64,000 nucleotides of DNA, from the NCBI GenBank assembly GCA_963755055.1, contig CAVWIS010000051.1:4618-68617 (forward strand), given 5' to 3'. Position 1 is the stretch's first letter. Each line of letters starts with the position of its first letter. Origin of the DNA: AP-16 sp963755055 (GTDB lineage: Bacteria > Pseudomonadota > Alphaproteobacteria > Rhizobiales > Xanthobacteraceae). Of this stretch, positions 18,276 through 26,463 are shown in pieces. Under the pieces are notes generated by a model. That model ran no database searches. It was not told the DNA's origin and saw only the letters and a program-made list of their open reading frames with translations. The position numbers and the translations under genes were made by a program.

Positions 18276-18965
18276 GTGGCCAGCCGAACCAAGCAAGTCG
18301 CAAGAAAAAAAGCCAGTCAAATCAACGAGAAGGCGACGGCGAGCCGAACCCCGGCGCGCCCCGCAGGCTCGCCCGACGGCGCGCATGGTGCCGCGGCCGG
18401 CGACGACACCGCGATCACCGCCCTGGCGCTTCCCCGCGCCGCGCTCAATCCGGCCATGGAAGCCTATTTCGCCAAATGCGAGGAAAAGCTCGGCTTCGTG
18501 CCCAACGTGCTCGCGGCCTACGCGTTCGACATGGGGAAGCTCGAAGCCTTCATCGCCATGTACAACGACCTGATGCTGGCGCCGTCCGGCCTCTCCAAGC
18601 TGGAGCGCGAGATGATCGCGGTCGCGGTGTCGTCGCAGAACCGCTGCTACTACTGCCTCACCGCCCATGGCGCCGCGGTCCGCGCCCTGTCGGGCGATCC
18701 GGTGCTGGGCGAATTGATGGTGATGAACTATCGCGCCGCGCGGCTGTCGAGCCGCCAGCGCGCCATGCTGGATTTCGCCGTGAAACTCACCGAGAAGCCG
18801 TGGGAGGTCGAGGAGGAGGACCGCGACCGGCTGCGCCGCGAAGGCTTTGCCGCCCGCGACATCTTCGACATCGCGGCGGTGGCGGCGTTCTTCAACATGT
18901 CGAATCGGGTCGCATCGGCTACTGACATGCGGCCGAACCCGATCTATCACGGCCAGGCGCGATAG
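18276..18965 (+). CDS. Carboxymuconolactone decarboxylase / AhpD-like peroxidase-related protein
   Basis: The GTG at 18276 is preceded by CAGGAGAG and gives 229 residues. After a basic, Ala-rich N-terminal tail of about 50 residues comes the CMD fold. The AhpD-type redox/proton-relay motif is CYYCLTAHG (Cys-X2-Cys-X3-His), preceded by KLEREMIAVAVSSQN, the usual active-site helix. The C-terminal FDIAAVAAFFNMSNRVA segment is typical of peroxidase-related enzymes of the family. It probably reduces a hydroperoxide or acts as a disulfide reductase in the cytoplasm; the partner is not visible. It is monocistronic and followed after 40 bp by a secreted hydrolase gene. Confidence 0.85.
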   Translation: MASRTKQVARKKASQINEKATASRTPARPAGSPDGAHGAAAGDDTAITALALPRAALNPAMEAYFAKCEEKLGFVPNVLAAYAFDMGKLEAFIAMYNDLMLAPSGLSKLEREMIAVAVSSQNRCYYCLTAHGAAVRALSGDPVLGELMVMNYRAARLSSRQRAMLDFAVKLTEKPWEVEEEDRDRLRREGFAARDIFDIAAVAAFFNMSNRVASATDMRPNPIYHGQAR

Positions 18966-19005
18966 ACGGATCAAACAAATCGCATCAACCACAAGGGAGA
19001 GAACG

Positions 19006-20037
19006 ATGAGGCAGGCACTGGTGCTGGCCGCCATGATGATGGCGGCGCTGGCGGGCGGGGCATCCGCCGAGACCATCGTGATGGAAGAGATGATGGTGCC
19101 GTCCTCCGATCCGGGCATCGCCATCTATGTGCGCAACAAGCACCCCGCCGGCATGACGTCGTTCCGGCCGGAGCGCACGGTGGTGTTCGTGCACGGCGCG
19201 ACCTATCCGGCGCATACGGCGTTCGATCTGGCGCTCGACGGGATGTCGTGGATGGACTACATCGCGGCCCGCGGCTACGACGTCTATCTGCTCGACCTGC
19301 GCGGCTACGGCAAATCGACCCGGCCGCCCGAGATGGCGGACAAGCCGGACGCGAACCCGCCGCTGGTGCGCGGCGACACCGCGGTCAAGGACATCTCCTC
19401 GGTCGTCGATTTCGTGCTCAAGCGGCGCGGCCTTGCACGGGTCAACCTGATCGGCTGGTCGTGGGGCACCACGCTGATGGCGACCTATGCGGGCCAGCAT
19501 GCCGACAAGGTCGAGCGGCTGGTGCTCTACGCGCCGGCCTGGATCCGCACCACGCCGTCGCTGGTGCAGGCCGGTCCGGGCCCCATTCCGGCCTACCGCA
19601 TGGTGCGCCGAGAGCAGGCGCTGGAGCGCTGGCTGACCGGGGTCCCGGAGGCGAAGAAGGCGGCGCTGATTCCGCCCGGCTGGTTCGACGCCTGGGCGGA
19701 CGCCACCTGGGCCTCCGATCCGGAGGGCGCCCGCATGGACCCGCCGGTGATCCGCGCGCCCAACGGCGTGGTGCAGGACGGGGCGGATTTCTTCGGCGCC
19801 GGAAAGCCCTATTACGACCCGGCGAAGATCACGGCGCCGACGCTGCTGATCCACGCCGAGTGGGATCGCGACACCCCGCCCTACATGGCGCAGACGCTGT
19901 TTCCGCTGCTCGTCAACTCGCCAGGCAAGCGCTACGTGGCGCTCGCCGAAGGCACCCATACGATCGTGATGGAGCGCAACCGGCTGAAACTGTTCGAGGC
20001 GGTCCAGGCATTCTTGGACGAGGCGAGCCGGTCGTAG
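19006..20037 (+). CDS. Secreted alpha/beta hydrolase
   Basis: The ATG at 19006 has AAGGGAGAG upstream. Residues 1-21 (MRQALVLAAMMMAALAGGASA) are a signal peptide ending in an AxA-type site. The hydrolase fold shows VVFVHGATY (oxyanion loop), YDVYLLDLRGYGKSTRP, the nucleophile elbow LIGWSWGTT (Ser), the acid in LIHAEWDRDTP and the base in LAEGTHTIVMER (His). The active site is complete. The cap region contains PPGWFDAWADATW. It would act in the periplasm on an ester, amide or C-C bond; no substrate can be assigned. Confidence 0.88.
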   Translation: MRQALVLAAMMMAALAGGASAETIVMEEMMVPSSDPGIAIYVRNKHPAGMTSFRPERTVVFVHGATYPAHTAFDLALDGMSWMDYIAARGYDVYLLDLRGYGKSTRPPEMADKPDANPPLVRGDTAVKDISSVVDFVLKRRGLARVNLIGWSWGTTLMATYAGQHADKVERLVLYAPAWIRTTPSLVQAGPGPIPAYRMVRREQALERWLTGVPEAKKAALIPPGWFDAWADATWASDPEGARMDPPVIRAPNGVVQDGADFFGAGKPYYDPAKITAPTLLIHAEWDRDTPPYMAQTLFPLLVNSPGKRYVALAEGTHTIVMERNRLKLFEAVQAFLDEASRS

Positions 20038-20082
20038 CCGGACGCTCGCACCTGCCTTGTTTGACACCTCGCGTGCCGCAAA

Positions 20083-20195
20083 CTCCTCCCTCCCCCCGCT
20101 CTTGCGGCGGGGAGGGATGGGGTGGGGGGTGGTGCACCCCGACCGCCTTCGCTTCGCTCAGTTGGTCGACCCTCCCCGCCAACGGGCGGGAGGGT
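20083..20195. repeat. CCCTCCCCGCC-rich palindromic repeat, copy 2
   Basis: Inverted copy of the repeat at 12888-13030: CTCCTCCCTCCCCCCGCTCT, GGGATGGGGTGGGGGG and CCTCCCCGCCAACGGGCGGG occur in the opposite order. Located between two alpha/beta hydrolase genes. Confidence 0.75.
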
Positions 20196-20346
20196 AGACC
20201 CGCGGCACGCCAGTGCCAGGATACGCAAGTCCACGTTTCCTGGATCGCATAGCCGTCACGCCGTGTTATAATCTCATTCCGACGCCGGGCTGCCTGGATC
20301 GACTCCGGAGCGAAAGAACGGGCGTCAAACAAAAGGGGAGGCAAAC

Positions 20347-21138
20347 ATGGATCGTCGACATTTCCTTGCCGCCGCCACCGTCGCGGCGGCCAGCGGCACC
20401 GCGACGAGCACGGTCCGCGCCGCCGGCGGCAAGACTTTTGTCCTCGTGCATGGCGCGTGGCACGGCGGCTGGTGCTGGAGCAAGGTGGCGGCGATCCTGC
20501 GCGGCCGCGGCCACACGGTGTTCACCCCGACCCAGACCGGGCTCGGCGAGCGCGCGCATCTGCTGTCGAAGTCGATCACCCTCGACACGTTCGTCGAGGA
20601 CATCGTCAATGTGCTCAAATACGAGGACCTGAAGGACGTCGTGCTGGTCGGTCACAGCTTTGGCGGCAACGCGATCTCCGGAGTTGCCGACCGCATGCCC
20701 GACCGCGTCCGCCAGCTCGTCTATCTCGACGCGGTGATCCTGGAGAACGGCCAGAGCGTGTTCGGCCTCTTACCCAAGGACGTGGTCGAGACGCGCACCA
20801 AGGCGGCCCAGGACTCCAGCGGCGGCCTGACCATTCCGGCGCCGCCGCCGAGCGCTTTCGGCATCAGCGATGCCGAGCAGGCGAAATTCGTGCAAAACCG
20901 CTTCACCCCGCACCCGTTCGCGACCTTTACCTCGCCGCTCAAGCTCGCCAACAAGGTCGCCAACGGATTGCCCGCCACCTACATCGTCTGCACCGACCCG
21001 ATCTACGGGCCGCTGCAGACGAGCCGGGACTGGGTGAAGGCGCATGACATGAAGATGGTCGAGATCAGGACCGGTCACGACGCCATGGTGACGGTGCCGG
21101 ACGGGCTTTCCGACATGCTGGATGCCAACAGCGCCTGA
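20347..21138 (+). CDS. Exported alpha/beta hydrolase of the EstC / hydroxynitrile-lyase-like family
   Basis: The N-terminus MDRRHFLAAATVAAA is a twin-arginine-like signal (RRHFL), so Tat export is likely. The body is the compact plant-methylesterase-like fold: FVLVHGAWHGGWCWSKVA (the HGAWHGxWxW signature), TQTGLGERAHLL, nucleophile VLVGHSFGG (Ser), acid in YIVCTDP and base in TGHDAMVTVPDGL (His). The length of 263 residues is typical. Bacterial members hydrolyse carboxylesters such as pyrethroids. AAAAGGGGAGGC upstream supplies the ribosome site. Specific substrate unknown. Confidence 0.87.
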   Translation: MDRRHFLAAATVAAASGTATSTVRAAGGKTFVLVHGAWHGGWCWSKVAAILRGRGHTVFTPTQTGLGERAHLLSKSITLDTFVEDIVNVLKYEDLKDVVLVGHSFGGNAISGVADRMPDRVRQLVYLDAVILENGQSVFGLLPKDVVETRTKAAQDSSGGLTIPAPPPSAFGISDAEQAKFVQNRFTPHPFATFTSPLKLANKVANGLPATYIVCTDPIYGPLQTSRDWVKAHDMKMVEIRTGHDAMVTVPDGLSDMLDANSA

Positions 21139-21146
21139 TACGCCGA

Positions 21147-21761
21147 TCAGATCTCCACGAGCTTGTCGGGCAGCTCGTGGGGATCGACGCTGCCGGGCGG
21201 CAGGGGAAAATGCTCGGCGAGCACGGCGCCGCATTGCTCGATCGCGGCGACGAAGCCGTCGCCCGGCCGGCCGGCCTTGATGGCGCTGGTGAGCGCCGCC
21301 ATCGCGTTGTCCCACACGTCCGGCATCACCTTCTCGTTGATGCCGGCGTCGGCGACGATCTCCGCATAGCGCTCGGCGACCGAGGCGAAGATCAGGACAC
21401 CGGTGCGCTTGTGGGTGAGGTGCAGCCCCTGCGCCCAGAACTGGCGCAGCGCCTCGGCATGGGCACGGTCGTGCCGGGTCCGCCGCGGCACGATGCGATA
21501 GCGGATCTGCTGCCGCGACAGGCCGATCGCCGCGGCGACGAAGGCGATCAGCTGCAGCAGATAGATCACGGTCGCCGGCCAGGTGGTGAGATAGATGAAC
21601 GGCAGTGGCACCATCAGCGCAAGCGCCGCCGCCCAGGCGAGCGGCACCAGGCGATAATCGCTCGAATGCCGGGCGATGACGCAAAAAATCTCGCCCGACG
21701 TCCTCGCCTCGGCCTGGCGGATCGCTGCGGAAATCCGTGTCCTGTCGGAATCGGAGATCAT
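21147..21761 (-). CDS. TPM-domain membrane protein (third gene of the TPM series)
   Basis: The 204-residue product starts MISDSDRTRISAAIRQAEAR and has a TPM (YgcG/Psb32) domain: SGEIFCVIARHSSDY, then two hydrophobic hairpin segments (LVPLAWAAALALMVPLPFIY and VIYLLQLIAFVAAAIGL), then RTGVLIFASVAERYAEIVAD and WDNAMAALTSAIKAGRPGDG. It is a TPM domain interrupted by a membrane insertion, as in the DUF/YgcG homologues that end LemA operons. It lies 10 bp after the two-TPM gene in the same direction, so it is the last gene of a four-gene operon. TPM domains occur in a thylakoid PSII-repair phosphatase, but the bacterial activity is not established. Confidence 0.85.
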   Translation of the reverse strand: MISDSDRTRISAAIRQAEARTSGEIFCVIARHSSDYRLVPLAWAAALALMVPLPFIYLTTWPATVIYLLQLIAFVAAAIGLSRQQIRYRIVPRRTRHDRAHAEALRQFWAQGLHLTHKRTGVLIFASVAERYAEIVADAGINEKVMPDVWDNAMAALTSAIKAGRPGDGFVAAIEQCGAVLAEHFPLPPGSVDPHELPDKLVEI

Positions 21762-21771
21762 GTCCTGCTCC

Positions 21772-23082
21772 TCACCAGCTTCCCGATGACCCGCCGCCGC
21801 CGAACGAGCCGCCGCCGCCCGACGAGCCCCCGCCACCGCTCGACGAGGAGGACGAGGACGACCGCGACGAGCCCGATCCGGCGAACCTCATGAGCTCGAA
21901 GAAGAACAGGCCCACCAGGTTGGCGACGCGCGATATGCCCCTTGTGTTCTTCACGATCGGGCGCGCATCCATGATGAACATGACGATGAAGCCGAGCGCC
22001 AGCGCGAGAAACAGTGCCGCCAGGCCGTAGTCCTGGCCGGACCAGGCGCGGGGCGGCGGCGCCGCGACCGGCTCGCGGGCCTTGCGGTCCTCGTCGGCCG
22101 CAATGAGCGTCAGGTAGATGGCGTCGACGCCGCCAGCGAGGCCCCCGGCCATGTCGCCGGTCGCCAGGCGCGGCACGATGCGGTTCTGGATGATCGCGCC
22201 GATCAGCGCGTCGGGCAGCGTCGGCTGAAGATTCTTGCCGACACGGATCGCGACTTTCCCCACATCGTTGGCGACCAGCAGCACGACGGCGTTCTGGCCG
22301 AGCCCGCCGGCCTGCCAGTGATCGGCGAGCGCCACGGCGAACTCCTCGATGTCGCGGCCGCCGATGGATTTCACGGTCGTGACCACGACCTGGTCGCCGG
22401 TCACGCGCCGCAGCTTTTCGAGCTTTTCGGTGAGCGCGCTCCGGGTGGCGGCATCGAGCAGGCCCGCATCGTCGACGATGCGGCCGTTGAGCGCGGGGAG
22501 TTCCGCGGTCGCCGCCACCAGCGGCAGACCGCCGGATGCACCTGGCGGCCCGCCGGGATCGCCAAGCAGGCGGAGGATGTCGTCGACGCCGCGCGACACG
22601 CCGCCGGAAAAATCGTTGGCCTTGAAACGCGGGAGGATGGAGTTCTCGATGATCAGCCTGGTCGCCGCGTCGGTGAGCGTGCCTTCGAGCCCGTAGCCGA
22701 CCTCGATCCGCACCTTGTGCTCGACCGGCGCCACGATCATGAGCGCACCGTTGTTCTTCTCCTTCTGGCCGATCCCCCAGCGCCGCCCGAGCTGATAGCC
22801 GAAATCCTCGATCGTGGTGCCCTGCAGGGATTTCAGCGTCACCACCACGAGCTGGGCGGTGGTCCTGGCCTCCAGGTCGGTGAGCTTGCGCGCGAGACTG
22901 CTGCGCGTCGGCCCATCGAGGACGCCGGCCTCGTCGACGACCTTCCCGGTGAGCTCAGGGAAATCGAGTGCCGCGGCAGCTCCGATCCAGGCGACGACGA
23001 CAAGGAGCGCCACAAAAAGCCCGCGGAGCGGCATCGCGCCCGAAGATGGACGCGGTGCAGTCAGGAAACGGCCGATCCGCAT
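21772..23082 (-). CDS. YgcG-like protein with two tandem TPM domains
   Basis: The protein has a signal/anchor (PLRGLFVALLVVVAWIGAAA), a first TPM domain (LTGKVVDEAGVLDGPTR ... QLVVVTLKSLQGTTIEDFGY ... GLEGTLTDAATRLIIEN), a second more divergent TPM domain (LNGRIVDDAGLLDAATR ... QNAVVLLVANDVGKVAIRVG), a transmembrane helix (YGLAALFLALALGFIVMFIM) and a Ser/Gly-rich tail ending SGSW. Most YgcG proteins have one TPM domain; the tandem arrangement is notable. The start at 23082 lies 5 bp after the preceding stop; a Met at 23034 is an alternative. It should sit in the cytoplasmic membrane with the TPM domains outside. Confidence 0.87.
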   Translation of the reverse strand: MRIGRFLTAPRPSSGAMPLRGLFVALLVVVAWIGAAAALDFPELTGKVVDEAGVLDGPTRSSLARKLTDLEARTTAQLVVVTLKSLQGTTIEDFGYQLGRRWGIGQKEKNNGALMIVAPVEHKVRIEVGYGLEGTLTDAATRLIIENSILPRFKANDFSGGVSRGVDDILRLLGDPGGPPGASGGLPLVAATAELPALNGRIVDDAGLLDAATRSALTEKLEKLRRVTGDQVVVTTVKSIGGRDIEEFAVALADHWQAGGLGQNAVVLLVANDVGKVAIRVGKNLQPTLPDALIGAIIQNRIVPRLATGDMAGGLAGGVDAIYLTLIAADEDRKAREPVAAPPPRAWSGQDYGLAALFLALALGFIVMFIMDARPIVKNTRGISRVANLVGLFFFELMRFAGSGSSRSSSSSSSSGGGGSSGGGGSFGGGGSSGSW

Positions 23083-23087
23083 GTGGC

Positions 23088-23885
23088 TCACCAGTCGCCC
23101 GAGGACCCGCCGCCGCCGAACGAGCCGCCGCCCCCGGAAAATCCGCTGTCGGAAGAGCCGCTGGAGAAGCCGCCGGAGCCCGACGACCAACCGGAGGACG
23201 GCTGCGAGGCCCACGGCACGTAGGCCGCGTTCGTCCCATCCCGCGTGCCGGCCCGGCGGCCGCCTCCGCGCACGACCTGCACCAGGATCACGATCAGCAC
23301 GATGCCTAACACCAGCGAGACGACAAAAAACCAGCCATCGCTGTTGACCGTGGAGCCCGGAGGGCGGCTGACGGCGGGCTGCCGCGATTGGGGCGCGTTG
23401 CCGGTCAGCAGCGCGACGACGTCATCGACGCCGCGCGAGATGCCGCCGGGAAAATCCCCGGCGCGGAACCGCGGCAGGATGGCGTTCTGGATGATCAGTT
23501 TGGTCGCCGCATCGGTCAGCGTGCCTTCGAGCCCGTAGCCGACCTCGAAGCGGACTTTTCGCTCCACCGGCGCCACGATGAGCAGGACGCCGTTGTTCTT
23601 CTCCTTCTGACCGATCCCCCAGCGGCGGCCGAGCTGATAGCCGAAATCCTCGACCGTGGTGCCCTGAAGGGACTTCAATGTGACGACGACGAGCTGATTG
23701 GTGGTCCTGCCTTCCAGCGCGGCGAGCTTTTGCGTCAGCGCTGTCCTGGTCGCGGCATCGAGGATCCCGGCGTCGTCGACCACCCGCCCGGTCAGCGGCG
23801 GAAAGTCGAGCGCAAGGGCCGGCGCAATCAGCGCGAAGAACGCCACCTGGACGGCGATGATCGCCCGCATCGGCCGGCACGTCAT
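23088..23885 (-). CDS. YgcG-like TPM-domain protein
   Basis: The 265-residue protein has an N-terminal signal (IIAVQVAFFALIAPALA), one TPM domain (LTGRVVDDAGILDAATR ... NQLVVVTLKSLQGTTVEDFG ... VGYGLEGTLTDAATKLIIQN), a transmembrane helix (FFVVSLVLGIVLIVILVQVV) and a glycine/serine-rich tail ending GGGGSSGDW. The TPM domain is about 80 percent identical by eye to the first TPM domain of the next gene, so the pair arose by duplication. It begins 7 bp after the lemA stop and is probably co-transcribed with it, the usual LemA-YgcG pairing. Confidence 0.9.
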   Translation of the reverse strand: MTCRPMRAIIAVQVAFFALIAPALALDFPPLTGRVVDDAGILDAATRTALTQKLAALEGRTTNQLVVVTLKSLQGTTVEDFGYQLGRRWGIGQKEKNNGVLLIVAPVERKVRFEVGYGLEGTLTDAATKLIIQNAILPRFRAGDFPGGISRGVDDVVALLTGNAPQSRQPAVSRPPGSTVNSDGWFFVVSLVLGIVLIVILVQVVRGGGRRAGTRDGTNAAYVPWASQPSSGWSSGSGGFSSGSSDSGFSGGGGSFGGGGSSGDW

Positions 23886-23892
23886 CGGAACT

Positions 23893-24504
23893 TCAGAATT
23901 TCACCTGGGGCGTCTTCTTGACGTCCTCGGCGACGGTGAACGTCTCCATCGGCTTGTTGGCGCGGTAGAGCGTCGACGCCCAGATGTTTCCCGGAAACGT
24001 CTTGAGCTCGGTATTGTAGGCGCGCACCGCCTCGATGTAGTCGTGGCGCGCTACCGTCAGCCGGTTCTCGGTGCCTTCGAGCTGCGACTGCAGCGCAAGA
24101 AAATTCTGGTTCGACTTGAGCTCGGGATATTTTTCCGACACCGCCAGCAGCCGGCCGAGCGCGCCCGACAATTGCGCCTGCGCCTCCTGGAATTTCTGGA
24201 ATGCCTCCGGGTTGTTGACGACGTCGGGCGTCACCTGGATCGAGGTGGCGCGCGCGCGCGCCGCGGTCACCGCCTCGAGCACCTCGCGCTCCTGGCGGGC
24301 AAAACCCTTCACGGTCTCCACCAGGTTGGGGATGAGATCGTTCCGCCGCTGGTACTGGTTCTGCACGTCGGACCATTTCGCCTTGGCGCTCTCCTCGAAG
24401 GTCGGGATGTTGTTGATGCCGCAGCCCGACAGGAAGAAGCCGAGCAGAACGGCGAGCAGGGGGAAGCGGACAAGACCGCCGGAAGGCGCGGCAGAGCGGA
24501 ACAT
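23893..24504 (-). CDS. lemA: LemA-family lipoprotein
   Basis: From the Met at 24504 the product is 203 residues. LLAVLLGFFLSGCGINNIP is a lipoprotein signal with a lipobox (LSGC). The LemA coiled four-helix domain follows: KWSDVQNQYQRRNDLIPNLV, ETVKGFARQEREVLEAVT, a region of Ala-rich helix, YPELKSNQNFLALQSQLEGT and ENRLTVARHDYIEAVRAYNT. The family has an outward-facing helical bundle of unknown biochemical role. The gene heads the lemA-TPM-TPM-TPM operon. An earlier in-frame Met at 24567 would spoil the lipoprotein signal. Confidence 0.92.
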   Translation of the reverse strand: MFRSAAPSGGLVRFPLLAVLLGFFLSGCGINNIPTFEESAKAKWSDVQNQYQRRNDLIPNLVETVKGFARQEREVLEAVTAARARATSIQVTPDVVNNPEAFQKFQEAQAQLSGALGRLLAVSEKYPELKSNQNFLALQSQLEGTENRLTVARHDYIEAVRAYNTELKTFPGNIWASTLYRANKPMETFTVAEDVKKTPQVKF

Positions 24505-24666
24505 CAGGCCTCTCCGTGTTGACGCGGGAATTTTCCACGATGACAGTGCGGCAGGCTTGCGGTGCACGAGCCGCGCGTGGTGCGAATCAACTAGCCCAGC
24601 ACATTCGGGCCGTCATAGGGCGGCCCGGGTGCCGGGGAGACGTCTTTGGTCGCTCGAGGTCGAAAA

Positions 24667-26409
24667 ATGGTTCATCCGTTGCGCGCCGCATGCCTCGCTC
24701 TGGTCGTGCTGGCGGCGGGCGCCGTCGCGATCCGGGCCCAGGATGCGTCGGTCGCCCCGTCGGGGGCAGGGCCGGCGCGGCTTCAACCGGTCACGGCGCG
24801 GCACGGCATGGTGTCGAGCCAGGAGCGGCAGGCCACCGCCATCGGCGTCGACATCCTGCGGCAGGGCGGCAACGCGGTCGACGCCGCGGTGGCGGTCGGT
24901 TTCGCGCTCGCCGTCACCCATCCGCAGGCCGGCAATATCGGCGGCGGCGGGTTCATGCTGATCCGCCTCGCGGACCGCCGCGAGACGGTGGCGATCGACT
25001 ACCGCGAGACCGCCCCGCAGGCGACCACGCGCGACATTTTTCTCGGCCCCGACGGCGAGGCCGACCCGCGAAAATCCCGCGATTCGGGCCTCGCCGTCGG
25101 CGTGCCCGGCACGGTCGCCGGGCTGTGGCTCGCCCACCAGAAATACGGCTCGGGAAAATTTTCCTTCGCCCGGCTGATCGAGCCGGCGATCCGGCTCGCC
25201 CGCGCGGGCTTTGCGGTCGCCGACGAGCTTGCCGACTCGCTGCCGCGGGCGCAGCCGCGGCTGGTGCGCTGGCCGAGCACGGCAAGAATTTTCCTGAAAT
25301 CCGACGGCGTGGCGCTGGCCGAAGGCGACCGGCTGGTGCAGCCGGACCTGGCGGAATCGCTGGAGCTGATCGCCCGCGACGGGCCTTCCGGTTTCTACCG
25401 GGGCGCGGTCGCCGAAAAGATCGTTGCCAGCGTGCGGGCGGCCGGCGGCCTGATGACGACCGACGATCTGAAGGATTACCGGGCGACACTGCGCACGCCG
25501 ATTGCCGGCACCTATCGGGGCTACGAGGTCTTCTCGATGCCGCCGCCGTCCTCGGGCGGCGTGCATCTGGTCGAAATGCTCAACGTGCTGGAGGGATACC
25601 CGCTGGGTGCGCTCGGCCACGGCTCGCCGGAGGCGCTGCACCTGATGATCGAGGCGATGAAGCGCGCCTATGCGGACCGCGCGGAGTTCATGGGCGATCC
25701 CGACACGGTGAGCATGCCGCTGGAACGGCTCACCTCGAAACCCTACGCGGCGGAGCTGCGCGCCTCGATCGATCCGAACCGCACCAGGCCCGCGGGCGAG
25801 ATCCGCGCCGGCAACCCGGTTCCGGCCGAAGGCCGCAACACCACGCATTTCTCCATCGTCGACGTTTTCGGCAACGCGGTCGCCAATACCTACACGCTCA
25901 ATCTCAACTACGGGGTCGGCCTCGTCGCCGACGGCACCGGCATCCTGCTCAACAACGAGCTCGACGACTTCGCGGCGAAACCCGGAGCGCCCAACGCCTT
26001 CGGCCTGGTCGGCGGCGCCGCCAATGCGCCGGGCCCGGGAAAACGGCCGTTGTCGTCGATGACGCCGACCATCGTAATGCGCGACGGAAAAGTCGTCCTG
26101 GTCACCGGCTCGCCCGGCGGCAGCACAATCATCACCACGGCGCTGCAGGTGACGACCGGCGTCATCGATTTTCATCAGAATATCGCAGAGGCGGTCGCTG
26201 CACCCCGCATCCATCACCAGTGGCTGCCCGACCGGGTGTCCGCCGAGGCGGCCGTTCCGGTCGAGACCGTCCGGTCGCTCGAGGCCCGCGGGCACACCGT
26301 CGTGAGGCTCCCCAAATGGGGCTCGGCGAACTCCATCATGGTCGGCCCCGAGGGATTCTTCGGCGCCGCCGACCCGCGCACCCGCGGCGCGACGGCGGCG
26401 GGTTTCTGA
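24667..26409 (+). CDS. ggt: Gamma-glutamyltransferase
   Basis: The Met at 24667 precedes a signal peptide (LRAACLALVVLAAGAVAIRA). The protein of 580 residues is a full Ntn-hydrolase proenzyme: SQERQATAIGVDILRQGGNA, NIGGGGFMLIR, YRETAPQA (the Arg that binds the gamma-glutamyl carboxylate), VPGTVAGLW, and the autoprocessing site RNTTHFSIVD, where Thr392 would become the N-terminal nucleophile of the small subunit. MTPTIV (SSMTPTIVMRDGK) and GSPGGSTIITT, the oxyanion-region motif, are intact. It cleaves glutathione and other gamma-glutamyl compounds in the periplasm. It is monocistronic and divergent from the lemA operon. Confidence 0.94.
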   Translation: MVHPLRAACLALVVLAAGAVAIRAQDASVAPSGAGPARLQPVTARHGMVSSQERQATAIGVDILRQGGNAVDAAVAVGFALAVTHPQAGNIGGGGFMLIRLADRRETVAIDYRETAPQATTRDIFLGPDGEADPRKSRDSGLAVGVPGTVAGLWLAHQKYGSGKFSFARLIEPAIRLARAGFAVADELADSLPRAQPRLVRWPSTARIFLKSDGVALAEGDRLVQPDLAESLELIARDGPSGFYRGAVAEKIVASVRAAGGLMTTDDLKDYRATLRTPIAGTYRGYEVFSMPPPSSGGVHLVEMLNVLEGYPLGALGHGSPEALHLMIEAMKRAYADRAEFMGDPDTVSMPLERLTSKPYAAELRASIDPNRTRPAGEIRAGNPVPAEGRNTTHFSIVDVFGNAVANTYTLNLNYGVGLVADGTGILLNNELDDFAAKPGAPNAFGLVGGAANAPGPGKRPLSSMTPTIVMRDGKVVLVTGSPGGSTIITTALQVTTGVIDFHQNIAEAVAAPRIHHQWLPDRVSAEAAVPVETVRSLEARGHTVVRLPKWGSANSIMVGPEGFFGAADPRTRGATAAGF

Positions 26410-26463
26410 GAAATGCGCTATCTATGAGTTCGTGACACCGCGATCATCCGCAGCAGGGACCCC

